Shown here: positions 37,576-46,574 of the stretch, piece after piece
How positions within the stretch are numbered: the stretch's first letter is position 1
Layout: each line of letters opens with the position of its first letter
Source: Snuella sedimenti
GTDB taxonomy: Bacteria > Bacteroidota > Bacteroidia > Flavobacteriales > Flavobacteriaceae
Length of the DNA: 64,000 nt
Direction of reading: 5' to 3'
NCBI RefSeq assembly: GCF_016428595.1
Contig: NZ_JAELVQ010000013.1
Location: forward strand, 51,474 to 115,473
The notes under the pieces: generated by a model
Databases searched by the model: none
Seen by the model: only the letters and a program-made list of their open reading frames with translations
What the model was told of the DNA's origin: nothing
Program-made: the position numbers and the translations under genes

Positions 37576-38106
37576 ATGTCCGATTCCAATAAATATTTGA
37601 TGATAGAACGCTACTTTAAGGAGAACCACACTTACCTTACAGTTCTGTCCTTTAAAATTGTTAAGGACAAGGATATCGCAAAAGATATAGTGCAAGAGTT
37701 CTTTTTACATCTATGGAACCGAAAAGACTTGTTTGTTTTAAACACCTCTTTTAAAGCTTATTCTACAAAAGCCATAAAAAACCTAAGCGTAACTCATCTT
37801 GAGAAATCTAAAAAAGAAAAACTTATAATAGAACAACTGAAGGTAGCCAAAGTAAAAAGGCATGAAGATTTTCAGATTCCAAGTTTTAATTCCAAAATTC
37901 TTGACCTTCTTGATAAACTCCCTGAAAAGAGACGGAAAATTCTTATTTCATCTATTATCCATGGACAAAAATATTCTGATATAGCTGAAGACAACTCAAT
38001 ATCAATAAACACAGTGAAGACCCAAATAAAAAGGGCATATACATTTTTTAAAGAAAATTATAATTACTCCAAAGCTCTTTTTATATTAGCGCTTTACAAC
38101 TTATAA
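37576..38106 (+). CDS. ECF RNA polymerase sigma factor (PUL 1)
   Basis: A 176-residue ECF sigma factor. Region 2 is at about 8-75 (MIERYFKENHTYLTVLSFKI, then AKDIVQEFFLHLWN). Region 4 is at about 115-165 (LPEKRRKILISSIIHGQKYS, SINTVKTQIKRAYTFFK). It is short at the C-terminus, as in other Bacteroidota PUL sigma factors. Its partner should be the FecR encoded divergently at 36095-37261, and its target the susC promoter below the fecR terminator. It converges on the IclR gene with only 52 bp between the stops. Confidence 0.92.
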   Translation: MSDSNKYLMIERYFKENHTYLTVLSFKIVKDKDIAKDIVQEFFLHLWNRKDLFVLNTSFKAYSTKAIKNLSVTHLEKSKKEKLIIEQLKVAKVKRHEDFQIPSFNSKILDLLDKLPEKRRKILISSIIHGQKYSDIAEDNSISINTVKTQIKRAYTFFKENYNYSKALFILALYNL

Positions 38107-38158
38107 CTCCTCGATGGCAAGTAATAATTAATTGTTGTTCCGTTATTAATCTTAAAAC

Positions 38159-38932
38159 TTACTCTTTTTGTAGATTGTTAATCCCTAAATTTTTATAAAT
38201 ATTTGCTACAGCTTCAAATAATTTATTAATGATTTTATCTGAATCAAGAAGTTCTAGTAATTGCCCTGAAAGTATTGTTACAGCTAACACAGCATTAACA
38301 TTTATTTCGGGAATATAGATTGGCACTCCAATATCGATAACCCCTTTAGCATTTTGACTTTCATTTATAAGATAGCCTTTTTCTTTAATTAAATCTATTT
38401 CTTCAAAGTAAAGGGATTTCTCTTTTTCTGTTAAATCAACAAATCTTGAATCCCTTTTTAAATATTGCAATTGTTCTTCCTTACTTAATTGAGATAATAT
38501 AATATATCCTGAAGTCGATCCATATAAAGGAAATTTACTACCTACTTCAACAGAAAGTGAAACTGGACCAGGGCCAGAACATTGTGAAATGATCAAAAAT
38601 TCACCGTGGTTTAGAATAGATATATGGCATGATTGCCTTGTAAAAGCCGCCAATTTCTGCATTGGATATAATGCCGCAATTCTTAACGAATATAAAGGAG
38701 GGTGTCTATGTGCCAAATAATACAATTTTAACGACAGTTTGTATTTCCCGGAAACTTGATTTTTTACTATATATCCTCTTTCCTCCAAACACACCAACAT
38801 TCGATAAATTTCGTTCTGTTTCTTATTAACTCCTAAAGCTATTTCGGTTTGCGATTGGTCTATAGCCTGTTCAGAAAGATATTCGATGATATCTAACCCC
38901 TTGTCTAAAGCTGGAGAATTATATTTGGTCAT
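38159..38932 (-). CDS. IclR-family transcriptional regulator
   Basis: A 257-residue regulator. The N-terminal winged helix covers about 1-70 (ALDKGLDIIEYLSEQAIDQS, then EIYRMLVCLEERGYIV). The C-terminal IclR ligand-binding domain covers about 85-250 (LRIAALYPMQKLAAFTRQSC, PLYGSTSGYIILS, and AKGVIDIGVPIYIPEINVNA). IclR proteins such as KdgR sense sugar-acid breakdown products. It stands alone between the two PULs, 652 bp from the UxuA-containing operon on the same strand, so control of the uronate genes is the simplest guess. Target and effector are unproven. Confidence 0.9.
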   Translation of the reverse strand: MTKYNSPALDKGLDIIEYLSEQAIDQSQTEIALGVNKKQNEIYRMLVCLEERGYIVKNQVSGKYKLSLKLYYLAHRHPPLYSLRIAALYPMQKLAAFTRQSCHISILNHGEFLIISQCSGPGPVSLSVEVGSKFPLYGSTSGYIILSQLSKEEQLQYLKRDSRFVDLTEKEKSLYFEEIDLIKEKGYLINESQNAKGVIDIGVPIYIPEINVNAVLAVTILSGQLLELLDSDKIINKLFEAVANIYKNLGINNLQKE

Positions 38933-39584
38933 TATGAATAATTAAAAATTAAGGGACAATTAGAAAACAATATTTTTAATAAAAACTTTAAAATTAAGAA
39001 GATTTTATTCAGAATATATCAAAAATATAAAAATGTAATAAATTAAAGTTTTTAACAAATTCTAGCTATGAAATTAACGATCAATTGTCAATGTAATTAA
39101 AACACTTTTATTAACCAAGAATAAACAAATTTAATTTTAAAACATCGCTATTTGGATAAGGTTACAAAACCACAGACAATATTTTCCAATCATTTAAAAA
39201 TTGCCTATAAAGAGGATAAACAAATAACTTTGTCTGCGGAGAAAATAAGCTTTCTGATAATGAAAAAGAGAAACTGTTTTCATTAAATGACAATATACTT
39301 TATCATCCCAGTGCTCTATATGTTTATTTAAATGTGTAATGTACTGTTTTTATTGGTGCTTAGCATTATTATTTTAGAGGACGCATTGAATTTGAAGCAT
39401 TAATGCTGATTAAAAATGAACTAAATTTTTCTGAATAATACTGAAGATTTATTGAGCAAACAACCAACAAAATCATCCTTAAAATAAATGTATAGGACAT
39501 AGTAATCAAGTAGAAAAAAAGTAGCTACACCACTAAAACTGCGATTAAATAAATTTAGTACTCAGTTGAAATAGTAGTCAAATA
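38933..39584. other. 652-bp AT-rich gene-free stretch, possible decayed coding traces
   Basis: No intact gene. On the plus strand, short open pieces in different frames (for example KEDKQITLSAEKISFLI around 39210-39260, then a +1 piece with SDNEKEKLFSLNDNILYHPS, then RGRIEFEALMLIKNELNFSE around 39380-39437) read like natural protein sequence interrupted by stops. This may be a dead gene, but I cannot name it. TAnnTTTG-like boxes on the minus strand at 39020-39027 and 39126-39133 might belong to the IclR promoter; neither has a well-placed -33 element. Confidence 0.3.
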
Positions 39585-40652
39585 TTAATTTACGATGACC
39601 AGGGCTGCTTTCATATATCCCATTGCATAAGCCATACCAGCATACCAAGAACCGTCACAAGACATCTGTGGCGTATGATCGGGAATCAGTACACCTTTAA
39701 AATTGTTCTTTTTAAGAATTCTTATAATTTGCACCATATCAATATCACCTTCATCTACAAATACTTCTTTATAGTTAGGCACCTTACCTACAACGTTTCT
39801 AAAGTGGATATAGGCTATTTTATTTTGACTGCTATACTTTTCGGTAGCTTCGTATACATCGCCATCAGTCATTTCTGCAATGGAACCTAAACAAAACTCA
39901 AGTTGGTTGCTTTTGCTTGATTCCATATCAATAAGCTTCTGATATAGTTGGGGCTGATAAACCAATCTAGGTGTATTTCTAACATATGGCATTGGAGGAT
40001 CGTCTGGATGGGCTGCCATTTTAACCCCAGCTTCTTCTGCTACTGGAATAATATTTTTTAAAAAGTATTGTAAACGACTCCATAACTCTTCATGAGTAAT
40101 TTTTGGAACTATGCCTTCTATGGCATTTTCATCATATACCATGTTCCAAACCATTCCTTTTGGTATTGGGGTTTCATCAACTTTTCCTTCCATTCCAACA
40201 GAAATAGCGCCGCCTCTTGCATAAGCCCCTACAGTTCTACTTGAAACTCCTGCTAACGAAAAATTATATCCAAAAACTGGAATCCCAGCTTGTCCAACAA
40301 TTCTAATTTGTTCTTTTATAAGCTCTATTTGAGCTTCTTTTTTAGGACCATCTAATAAAACATCATACCACATGGCAGGATCAAAATTTTCAATCCCTTC
40401 CAATTCTAAACCATAACTATTAATTTCTCTTTTTATTTTCAATAAATACTCTAAACTCCATAGTTTTCCATCACCTGCCTTACCCCATCCTTCTTTTTCA
40501 CCAATGGGTTGATTTGCATTTTCTTTATTGTTTTTTTCATGACCAAAATAATCTACAAGATGTATAATTATATGTGTTGCCCCACATTGTCTAGCAAAAC
40601 GGTAATGGGTATCATTAAGCATGTGCTTATATAATCCAAATCCTAATTTCAT
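39585..40652 (-). CDS. uxuA: D-mannonate dehydratase (UxuA)
   Basis: A 355-residue member of the UxuA family, which dehydrates D-mannonate to 2-keto-3-deoxy-D-gluconate (KDG) with Mn or Fe. Family landmarks: CGATHIIIHLVDYFGHE near residue 25 and AGIPVFGYNFSLAG near 135. The metal-site stretch KMAAHPDDPPMP is near 212, with HFRNVVG and LIPDHTPQM near the C-terminus. It closes the isomerase branch of glucuronate breakdown together with UxaC (42724) and the SDR (41937). It is the last gene of the uronate run, 13 bp behind the Nramp-like gene. KDG kinase and KDPG aldolase genes are not in the window. Cytoplasmic. Confidence 0.93.
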   Translation of the reverse strand: MKLGFGLYKHMLNDTHYRFARQCGATHIIIHLVDYFGHEKNNKENANQPIGEKEGWGKAGDGKLWSLEYLLKIKREINSYGLELEGIENFDPAMWYDVLLDGPKKEAQIELIKEQIRIVGQAGIPVFGYNFSLAGVSSRTVGAYARGGAISVGMEGKVDETPIPKGMVWNMVYDENAIEGIVPKITHEELWSRLQYFLKNIIPVAEEAGVKMAAHPDDPPMPYVRNTPRLVYQPQLYQKLIDMESSKSNQLEFCLGSIAEMTDGDVYEATEKYSSQNKIAYIHFRNVVGKVPNYKEVFVDEGDIDMVQIIRILKKNNFKGVLIPDHTPQMSCDGSWYAGMAYAMGYMKAALVIVN

Positions 40653-40665
40653 TTATTACTAACTT

Positions 40666-41913
40666 TTATATTGTTGACAAATCTGTAATTAATCCTTTAA
40701 TTCCCAATGTACTTACATAAACTGAGAACAATAAAATTATGCTCAATAAAACATAGTCATAAATGCGATTTACATGGTTACCCATCAATACTTTTTTAGA
40801 GGTGAGATAAAATATACAGGCTATGGTAATTGGAAGTATTATTACAATACATGCCTGAGACAATATTAGCACAAACACAGGCTTAAAGCCAAAAACAACA
40901 CCAAAAACACTTATAACGGATAAGAAAAACAAAATAATTCTGTATTTTTTTGTTTGTGTCTTTCTTTCTTCATTTTTATAATCTATAATTAACCACGGAA
41001 TTACCAATAAATTTGGCAAATGAGATGATAAACCTGCAGCAACAATACCTATAACAAACACACTCAATGCTTCTTTCCCTGCAATGGGTTCCAGTAAAGG
41101 TACCATTTCTGCTACATTGTTCATAGTTAATCCTTGTACGTGTAATGTTGTAGCTGCCGTTATCATGACTGCTGCACTTATAAAAAACATCATGGAGGCG
41201 CTCACCAAGGCATCCCGCTTCTGTATTTTGTCATCTTCTATTTTCCAACCTACTTCTTTTACTATTTGTGAACGGATAATAAATGCAAATACCGAAACTG
41301 TCGTTCCTACCATTCCCGATATAATAATTAAAGGACTGTTTTCGCTTCCTTCAGCGGTTTCTGGGAGTGAGGGCATTAAACCTTTAGCCAATTCTTCCAC
41401 AGACGGGAAATTGATGAACATTGTAGCTATGAATGCCGTACCCATAATGGCTACGAATACCGCCAGTACTTTTTCAAAAAAAACATAGTCCCCTATCCAC
41501 AGTAGTATATAAATGCTTATAGCTATAATTATTGCCCACACTAAAGGTGTTATACCAATATCCAATATACCAGTAGACCAAACCGTCAACACATCTGCCA
41601 AAACACCAACCAAACCCATTAAAGCACTAAATATAATTATGGATAGTGCTGCTATTAAAATGATGGTTATGCCAGGGTGAATGTGTGTTTTTATTCCTTG
41701 AATAATGGTTTCTCCCGTAACCATAGTATATTTACTAAACAACACAATAAGGTAATAGGTTATTAAACAACTAATAAGCACGGTCCATAAGAGGTCTAAG
41801 CCAAAATTAGCTCCTGCCTTGGACATAGAGGTAACACTTCCTGTACCTACATTGTATCCAATCAGGAAAATCCCAGGTAATATACTGGCTATCAGTTTTT
41901 TTAATTTTGACAT
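40666..41913 (-). CDS. Nramp-family membrane protein lacking the metal-binding motifs
   Basis: A 415-residue protein with about eleven transmembrane helices and the overall Nramp pattern (SILPGIFLIGYNVGTGS in helix 1, then YTMVTGETIIQGI). True Nramp metal transporters have Asp-Pro-Gly-Asn in helix 1 and a Met-Pro-His motif in helix 6. Here helix 1 reads Y20-N-V-G-T-G-S and helix 6 reads GMVGTTVSVFAFIIRSQIV, so both halves of the metal site are missing. It sits between uxuA (13 bp) and an SDR gene (23 bp) in a uronate catabolic operon that has no other transporter. I infer that it carries an organic substrate, such as a uronate, rather than Mn or Fe. Annotation pipelines would label it a divalent metal transporter. 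Confidence 0.82.
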   Translation of the reverse strand: MSKLKKLIASILPGIFLIGYNVGTGSVTSMSKAGANFGLDLLWTVLISCLITYYLIVLFSKYTMVTGETIIQGIKTHIHPGITIILIAALSIIIFSALMGLVGVLADVLTVWSTGILDIGITPLVWAIIIAISIYILLWIGDYVFFEKVLAVFVAIMGTAFIATMFINFPSVEELAKGLMPSLPETAEGSENSPLIIISGMVGTTVSVFAFIIRSQIVKEVGWKIEDDKIQKRDALVSASMMFFISAAVMITAATTLHVQGLTMNNVAEMVPLLEPIAGKEALSVFVIGIVAAGLSSHLPNLLVIPWLIIDYKNEERKTQTKKYRIILFFLSVISVFGVVFGFKPVFVLILSQACIVIILPITIACIFYLTSKKVLMGNHVNRIYDYVLLSIILLFSVYVSTLGIKGLITDLSTI

Positions 41914-41936
41914 TGCTTACCTTTTAAAATAATTTA

Positions 41937-42704
41937 TTAAAACCCAATCGAGTTTCCACCATCTACTGGCAAGCATATACCAGTTATAAATTCTGAAGCA
42001 TCGGAAGCGAGAAACGCTGCAGCTTTTGCAATATCTGAAGGCGAACCAAAACGTTGGGCGGGAGTTCTGGAAAGGATTTTCCTTTCACGCTCTGGATCTT
42101 GTGCCATGGCATTACGAAACATTTTTGATTCTATAAAACCGGGTGCTATGGCATTGAACCGCACCCCTGTATGCGAATACTCTGAAGCCAATGTTCTAGT
42201 CATTCCAAGAAGGGCCGTTTTAGAACTACTGTAAGCAACAACTAATGGAATCCCATAAAGTGCGGTCATGGAACTTATGTTGATTACAGAACCTTTTTTT
42301 CTGGTAATCATATACTTAAGCACCGTTCTTGTAAGGACAAAAACACTATTTACATTGGTATCCATTATTTCTTGAAATTCCCCATCGGTAGCTTCCAAAG
42401 ATGGTTTTTTGGAGTGGCGCCCCGCATTGTTTACCAGAATTTGGATAGCGCCAATTTTTTCCTCTATGGACTGTACCAGATTTTCATGTTCTTCCTTTTT
42501 GGTAACGTCGTTAGTAAAGTAAAAACAATTTGCCCCCAATATTGTCTTTGCCTCCTCTAATTTCTTTTGGTCACGTCCGGTGATAACGACCTTAGCTCCT
42601 AGGGCTATAAACTGTTTTGCAATTCCAAGACCTATGCCTGAACCACCTCCGGTTATCAAGGCAACCCTATCAGTTAAATCGACTATGTTTTCTATTTTAT
42701 TCAT
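41937..42704 (-). CDS. SDR oxidoreductase, probable D-fructuronate/sugar-acid reductase
   Basis: A 255-residue classical SDR with TGGGSGIGLGIA, NNAGRHS, the catalytic Ser in ISSMTALYG and YSSSK, ending LPVDGGNSIGF. It resembles gluconate 5-dehydrogenase and KduD-type enzymes. The operon has UxaC and UxuA but no long-chain UxuB mannonate oxidoreductase, so this SDR probably reduces D-fructuronate to D-mannonate with NAD(P)H. Alternatively it acts on a deoxy-uronate, as KduD does. Gaps to neighbours are 23 and 19 bp. Cytoplasmic. Family certain, reaction inferred. Confidence 0.88.
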   Translation of the reverse strand: MNKIENIVDLTDRVALITGGGSGIGLGIAKQFIALGAKVVITGRDQKKLEEAKTILGANCFYFTNDVTKKEEHENLVQSIEEKIGAIQILVNNAGRHSKKPSLEATDGEFQEIMDTNVNSVFVLTRTVLKYMITRKKGSVINISSMTALYGIPLVVAYSSSKTALLGMTRTLASEYSHTGVRFNAIAPGFIESKMFRNAMAQDPERERKILSRTPAQRFGSPSDIAKAAAFLASDASEFITGICLPVDGGNSIGF

Positions 42705-42723
42705 TATAGTTTAAATTGTATTG

Positions 42724-44130
42724 CTAAAAATCGAAATATTCATTGGCATTATTATAAGAAATATCCTGAACCATACGCCCCAGAAATTCAATATCGTTTG
42801 GAAGTTCACCGTTTTTAACATCATTGCCTATTATATTACATAATATTCTTCTAAAATAGTCGTGTCTTGAGTAAGACAAAAAACTGCGGGAATCTGTAAG
42901 CATACCAACAAACCGACTTAATAGCCCCTGATTGGATAGGGTATTTATATGCTTCTCAATTCCATCTTTTTGGTCCAAGAACCACCATCCAGCTCCATAC
43001 TGCATCTTACCTGGCACCGATCCGTCCTGAAAATTACCCATCATAGTAGCCACCATTTCGTTATCCTTAGGATTGAGATTATAAACAATTGTTTTGGTCA
43101 ACTTTTCTTTTTCTTCCAATCGGTTGAAAAACTCTCCCATAGAAACGGCATAAGGAAAATCTGAAATGGAGTCGTAACCACATCCTTGTCCTACATTGCT
43201 TACCCCTCTTTTGTTTACATCTCGAAAGGCTCCTATATGGTATTGTTGTACCCATCCTTTTTCATAATTCCAAATGGCAAATTCATACAAGAGGGCACTC
43301 ATAAATTTTTTCTGATCTTCGGATGTCAATTCTTTCCCCAATCGGATTTTTAAAAATATTGTTGAAAGCTCTTTTTCGGTATAGGCTTCAATTGGAAAGG
43401 GAAATTCCAATCCATGATCTGCAAGCCTGCAACCTCTTTCATGAAAATAATTATGTCGAGACTTAAGTGCCTCTAAATAATCGGGATACGAACTAATAGA
43501 ATTTGAACTAATTTCTTCTAAACGTTCTATATAGCTGTTAAACTCTTTTGGTTCTCTTACATCCATTGCTTTGTCTGGACGCCACGCCATAGATACTTGC
43601 AATTCCATTTTGCTCTGTACAATGTGCTGATGCCACTTTAATGAATCTATTGGATCATTTGTTGTGCAAACCTTTTGAACATTAAAACTTTTCAAAATAT
43701 TTTCAACAGACAGCTCTCCGCTACTTAGTTTTTGAGATGCAGTATTATAAATACCCTCAGCCGTATTTTTATTTAGAATGTCGTCAATTCCAAATGGCTT
43801 TTTCAGTTCTAAATGTGTCCAATGGTACAAAGGATTTCGCATAGTATAGGGAACAGTTTCTGCCCATTTTTGGAATTTTTCCCAGTCTGTTGCCTTTCCA
43901 GTAATGTATTCTTCTGAAATGCCATTTGCACGCATGGCTCGCCATTTGTAGTGATCGCCTTCTAACCATATTTGAGTGAGATTTTCAAAAATTCTGTTTT
44001 CAGCAATTTCTTGAGCTTCTATGTGGCAGTGATAATCAATAACAGGCATTTTGGATGCATACTCATGGTATAGATTTTGTGCCGTTTTGGTTTGCAACAG
44101 GAAATTCTCATGTACAATTGGATTTTTCAT
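42724..44130 (-). CDS. uxaC: Glucuronate isomerase (UxaC)
   Basis: A 468-residue uronate isomerase of normal family length that converts D-glucuronate to D-fructuronate and D-galacturonate to D-tagaturonate. Markers: MPVIDYHCHIEAQEIAENRI near residue 29, then FENLTQIWLEGDHYKWRAMR and CTTNDPIDSLKWHQ. LGKELTSEDQ, QYHIGAFRDVN and MLTDSRSFLSYSRHDYFRRI follow. It begins the uronate operon, 88 bp downstream of the clan-GH-D-like glycosidase gene, linking a uronic acid in the glycan to this second PUL. Cytoplasmic, metal-dependent amidohydrolase-fold enzyme. Confidence 0.95.
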   Translation of the reverse strand: MKNPIVHENFLLQTKTAQNLYHEYASKMPVIDYHCHIEAQEIAENRIFENLTQIWLEGDHYKWRAMRANGISEEYITGKATDWEKFQKWAETVPYTMRNPLYHWTHLELKKPFGIDDILNKNTAEGIYNTASQKLSSGELSVENILKSFNVQKVCTTNDPIDSLKWHQHIVQSKMELQVSMAWRPDKAMDVREPKEFNSYIERLEEISSNSISSYPDYLEALKSRHNYFHERGCRLADHGLEFPFPIEAYTEKELSTIFLKIRLGKELTSEDQKKFMSALLYEFAIWNYEKGWVQQYHIGAFRDVNKRGVSNVGQGCGYDSISDFPYAVSMGEFFNRLEEKEKLTKTIVYNLNPKDNEMVATMMGNFQDGSVPGKMQYGAGWWFLDQKDGIEKHINTLSNQGLLSRFVGMLTDSRSFLSYSRHDYFRRILCNIIGNDVKNGELPNDIEFLGRMVQDISYNNANEYFDF

Positions 44131-44218
44131 TTATCTATACTTTATTCCAAATTTCTTGAAAGGATCTGGTCCTTACCAACACCTTGTGCTTAAATTCTTT
44201 ATAAATAATTACTTTTCA

Positions 44219-46573
44219 TTATTCCATTAAATAGCCCTCCAAAATGCGTACTTCAAAGGGCTCTAATTCAATTTCTTTGGTTTCATTGGTATTTATAATG
44301 ATACTTTCTTTTTCCTTGTCTTCATTCCAAAGGCTTTTAAACTCAAAATTGGAATGTGCTTCTTTTGGAAGTTCAAAGACTTCTGCTAGGTTTAATGTGA
44401 ATTTTACTTTTTTATCACTGGGGTTTCTAAGGGAAATAATCCCTTTTTCCTGAGTCCATGAAGCAAAGCCATATGTTTCTAAATTAATGGGACTTCCACC
44501 AATCCAATGCGTGTCTTCCAAAATGGTTTCGTTGGCTTTTGCCCATTTAGCCCCCTCTGCGACTACGGCCCAAAACTCAGGTTTCATTTTATTGTAACTT
44601 ATATATAATTCCTGCAAGCTAGATCCGGCTGCAAAGGAGGAATATACCATATCCTTAAAATCGTCCAGGTTATCATTAACATATCTTGAGGGGTGTCCTA
44701 AATTGGCGTAGGCTATACCAACTGTCATTATTGAATTGAGAGGATAAAGAGGCGCCCTGTTTACAATATTATTATGTAGTGTCCCATCTCTATAGGTCAT
44801 CATTTTTTGCGTGGTACTGCCCACGCCGGCTTGATGTAAGTCACCCGCTCCCCGCCATATACAATCGGCATATTTGAGCCAAAAGGGCGAAGGCCATGTG
44901 CCTACGGTAATATTGACATAGACATCTGGATTTGTTTTTCTTAAATTGGAAATGAGTTTTACCCCAGCTTCCATATCTGGAAGGTATTTTGGTTCTGAAC
45001 CTCCAAAGCCATCAAATTTAAAGTAGTTGACTTTGTAATTGGCCAACATATCGGTTGCCCGTTCCAAAAAACGATTGTAATAATTTTTACCGGCAAGGCT
45101 TAAACCTTTATCATTTGTTTCCAGGCCTTCCCTTTTTGCAGATGCCACCCTTCTGTCCTTGTTTTCTAAATAGCCTCCAAATGGCGACATCCAAACCCCA
45201 ATTCCCGAATTGTATTCTTTGCAAAGCTTGGCCTGACTCTCAAATCCGTTTGGAAACTTTATAGGGTCGAAATACCATACGTTGTCCAAATCGTCCCAAC
45301 CATCATCAAAAACAAATGCATCCAGTTTTATGTTAAAGGGTTTTATAAATTTTTCGTTCCAGGCATGCATGCGTTCCGTAAGCTGCTCCGAAGTAAAACT
45401 GGACGCGCCATCATCGGTAATGTCCCACCAACAGTTATAATGCAAGAACTGTTTGTAGGGTCTGGCCCTTTCCTTTTTTATATAGTCACTAAAAAATCTC
45501 CTTTTTTGATTTTCAGGAAATATGCCAATTACAGCCCATTCAGAAATATTTTCAGAAGGCTTTAACTCGTCTTCCCGATTTACATAAAAGTTTAAAATAT
45601 TTGGGATCTTCTTATAGATATGAAAGGTGCCTGAAGCATTTTCTGGTTGATCTATACTGGCCTTCATCTCATATTTGGCATCTTTTGTATAGGATTGCAA
45701 CTCCAATTTATAAAGGCTGCTTCCTCCAATGCCATTTAATATATGCTTGTCCTCGGTTACTATTTCACCGTTTTCAAGAAGGGCTATAGAATTGATATTG
45801 AACTGGTCTGGACCACCTGCATGTTCATAGGAAACCACATAGGCTCCAGCACCATCTATTATATTAGATATATCGACTTGAGGCACACCAACATCGCCTA
45901 TGGTTCTAACCAACAAGGCTTTGCTTTGGGCTATGGGGTGTTCCATTCCAAAATAGAAGTTCTTATATATTATGGGCGATCCCAAAACCGACCCATCATA
46001 CCATGCGCCCTGGAGTGTGCCGTCAAAGAAAGTTATTTTCTTAATCTTTACCGCCGTATGGATTGCTTCTATCTTTATATTTTGCTTGATGTAATTGGCT
46101 CCTTCCCTTAATTGGGCAGCCCATTGGATTGCAATATTGTCGTCCCTCGAAATGAGATTTCCCGAAATTTCCTTTCCTGAAAAAGACAAGGCCTTGTTTG
46201 GTAAACTATCTGTAGGTTTCAAGGTTATTAAACTCAAAGGTTCTTGAAGTTTAAAATCTTTATTACTGAAATTTTCACCATTTTCCAATTCAATATTAAA
46301 AAGGGTAATATTTTTTAAATTGACTTCGGTACCATCATAGTTATTGGCTACTTTTTCAAGTTCTATAGTACTGTTTGCCTTGCTCCAAACAGCTTCGATA
46401 GCTTTATTCTTTAGAATGATTTTGTCCCCATCAATTTCAGAATGGACAATTCCAGGGGAATTAGTTTCTAAAACCGCAGATGCTGGGTTGGTTTCCTTTT
46501 TGCAAGTGAATAGAAGCAACACAGATACCATACCTATTATCCTTATAATGGAATATTTTTTTTTAGCACCCAT
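44219..46573 (-). CDS. Clan GH-D-like (melibiase-type) glycosidase, lipoprotein
   Basis: A 784-residue exported protein with lipobox LLLFTC near residue 24. The first 350 residues are a beta-sandwich, followed by a TIM barrel of the alpha-galactosidase type (about 355-680). KLDAFVFDDGWDDLD and YKVNYFKFDGFGG contain the probable nucleophile D521; RGAGDLHQAG contains D578, a candidate acid/base. A beta domain closes the protein. Similar Bacteroidota proteins are sometimes misnamed enterotoxin; I cannot assign it to GH27, GH36 or GH31. Expected activity is on an alpha-linked galactose-type sugar. It starts one base after the stop of the GH2 gene, so the two are co-expressed. Confidence 0.8.
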   Translation of the reverse strand: MGAKKKYSIIRIIGMVSVLLLFTCKKETNPASAVLETNSPGIVHSEIDGDKIILKNKAIEAVWSKANSTIELEKVANNYDGTEVNLKNITLFNIELENGENFSNKDFKLQEPLSLITLKPTDSLPNKALSFSGKEISGNLISRDDNIAIQWAAQLREGANYIKQNIKIEAIHTAVKIKKITFFDGTLQGAWYDGSVLGSPIIYKNFYFGMEHPIAQSKALLVRTIGDVGVPQVDISNIIDGAGAYVVSYEHAGGPDQFNINSIALLENGEIVTEDKHILNGIGGSSLYKLELQSYTKDAKYEMKASIDQPENASGTFHIYKKIPNILNFYVNREDELKPSENISEWAVIGIFPENQKRRFFSDYIKKERARPYKQFLHYNCWWDITDDGASSFTSEQLTERMHAWNEKFIKPFNIKLDAFVFDDGWDDLDNVWYFDPIKFPNGFESQAKLCKEYNSGIGVWMSPFGGYLENKDRRVASAKREGLETNDKGLSLAGKNYYNRFLERATDMLANYKVNYFKFDGFGGSEPKYLPDMEAGVKLISNLRKTNPDVYVNITVGTWPSPFWLKYADCIWRGAGDLHQAGVGSTTQKMMTYRDGTLHNNIVNRAPLYPLNSIMTVGIAYANLGHPSRYVNDNLDDFKDMVYSSFAAGSSLQELYISYNKMKPEFWAVVAEGAKWAKANETILEDTHWIGGSPINLETYGFASWTQEKGIISLRNPSDKKVKFTLNLAEVFELPKEAHSNFEFKSLWNEDKEKESIIINTNETKEIELEPFEVRILEGYLME

Positions 46574-46574
46574 A

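Noticed and set aside
41084..41488. 134-codon plus-strand ORF
   Set aside because: Antisense shadow of the Nramp-like membrane protein; low-complexity composition mirrors the helices on the other strand.
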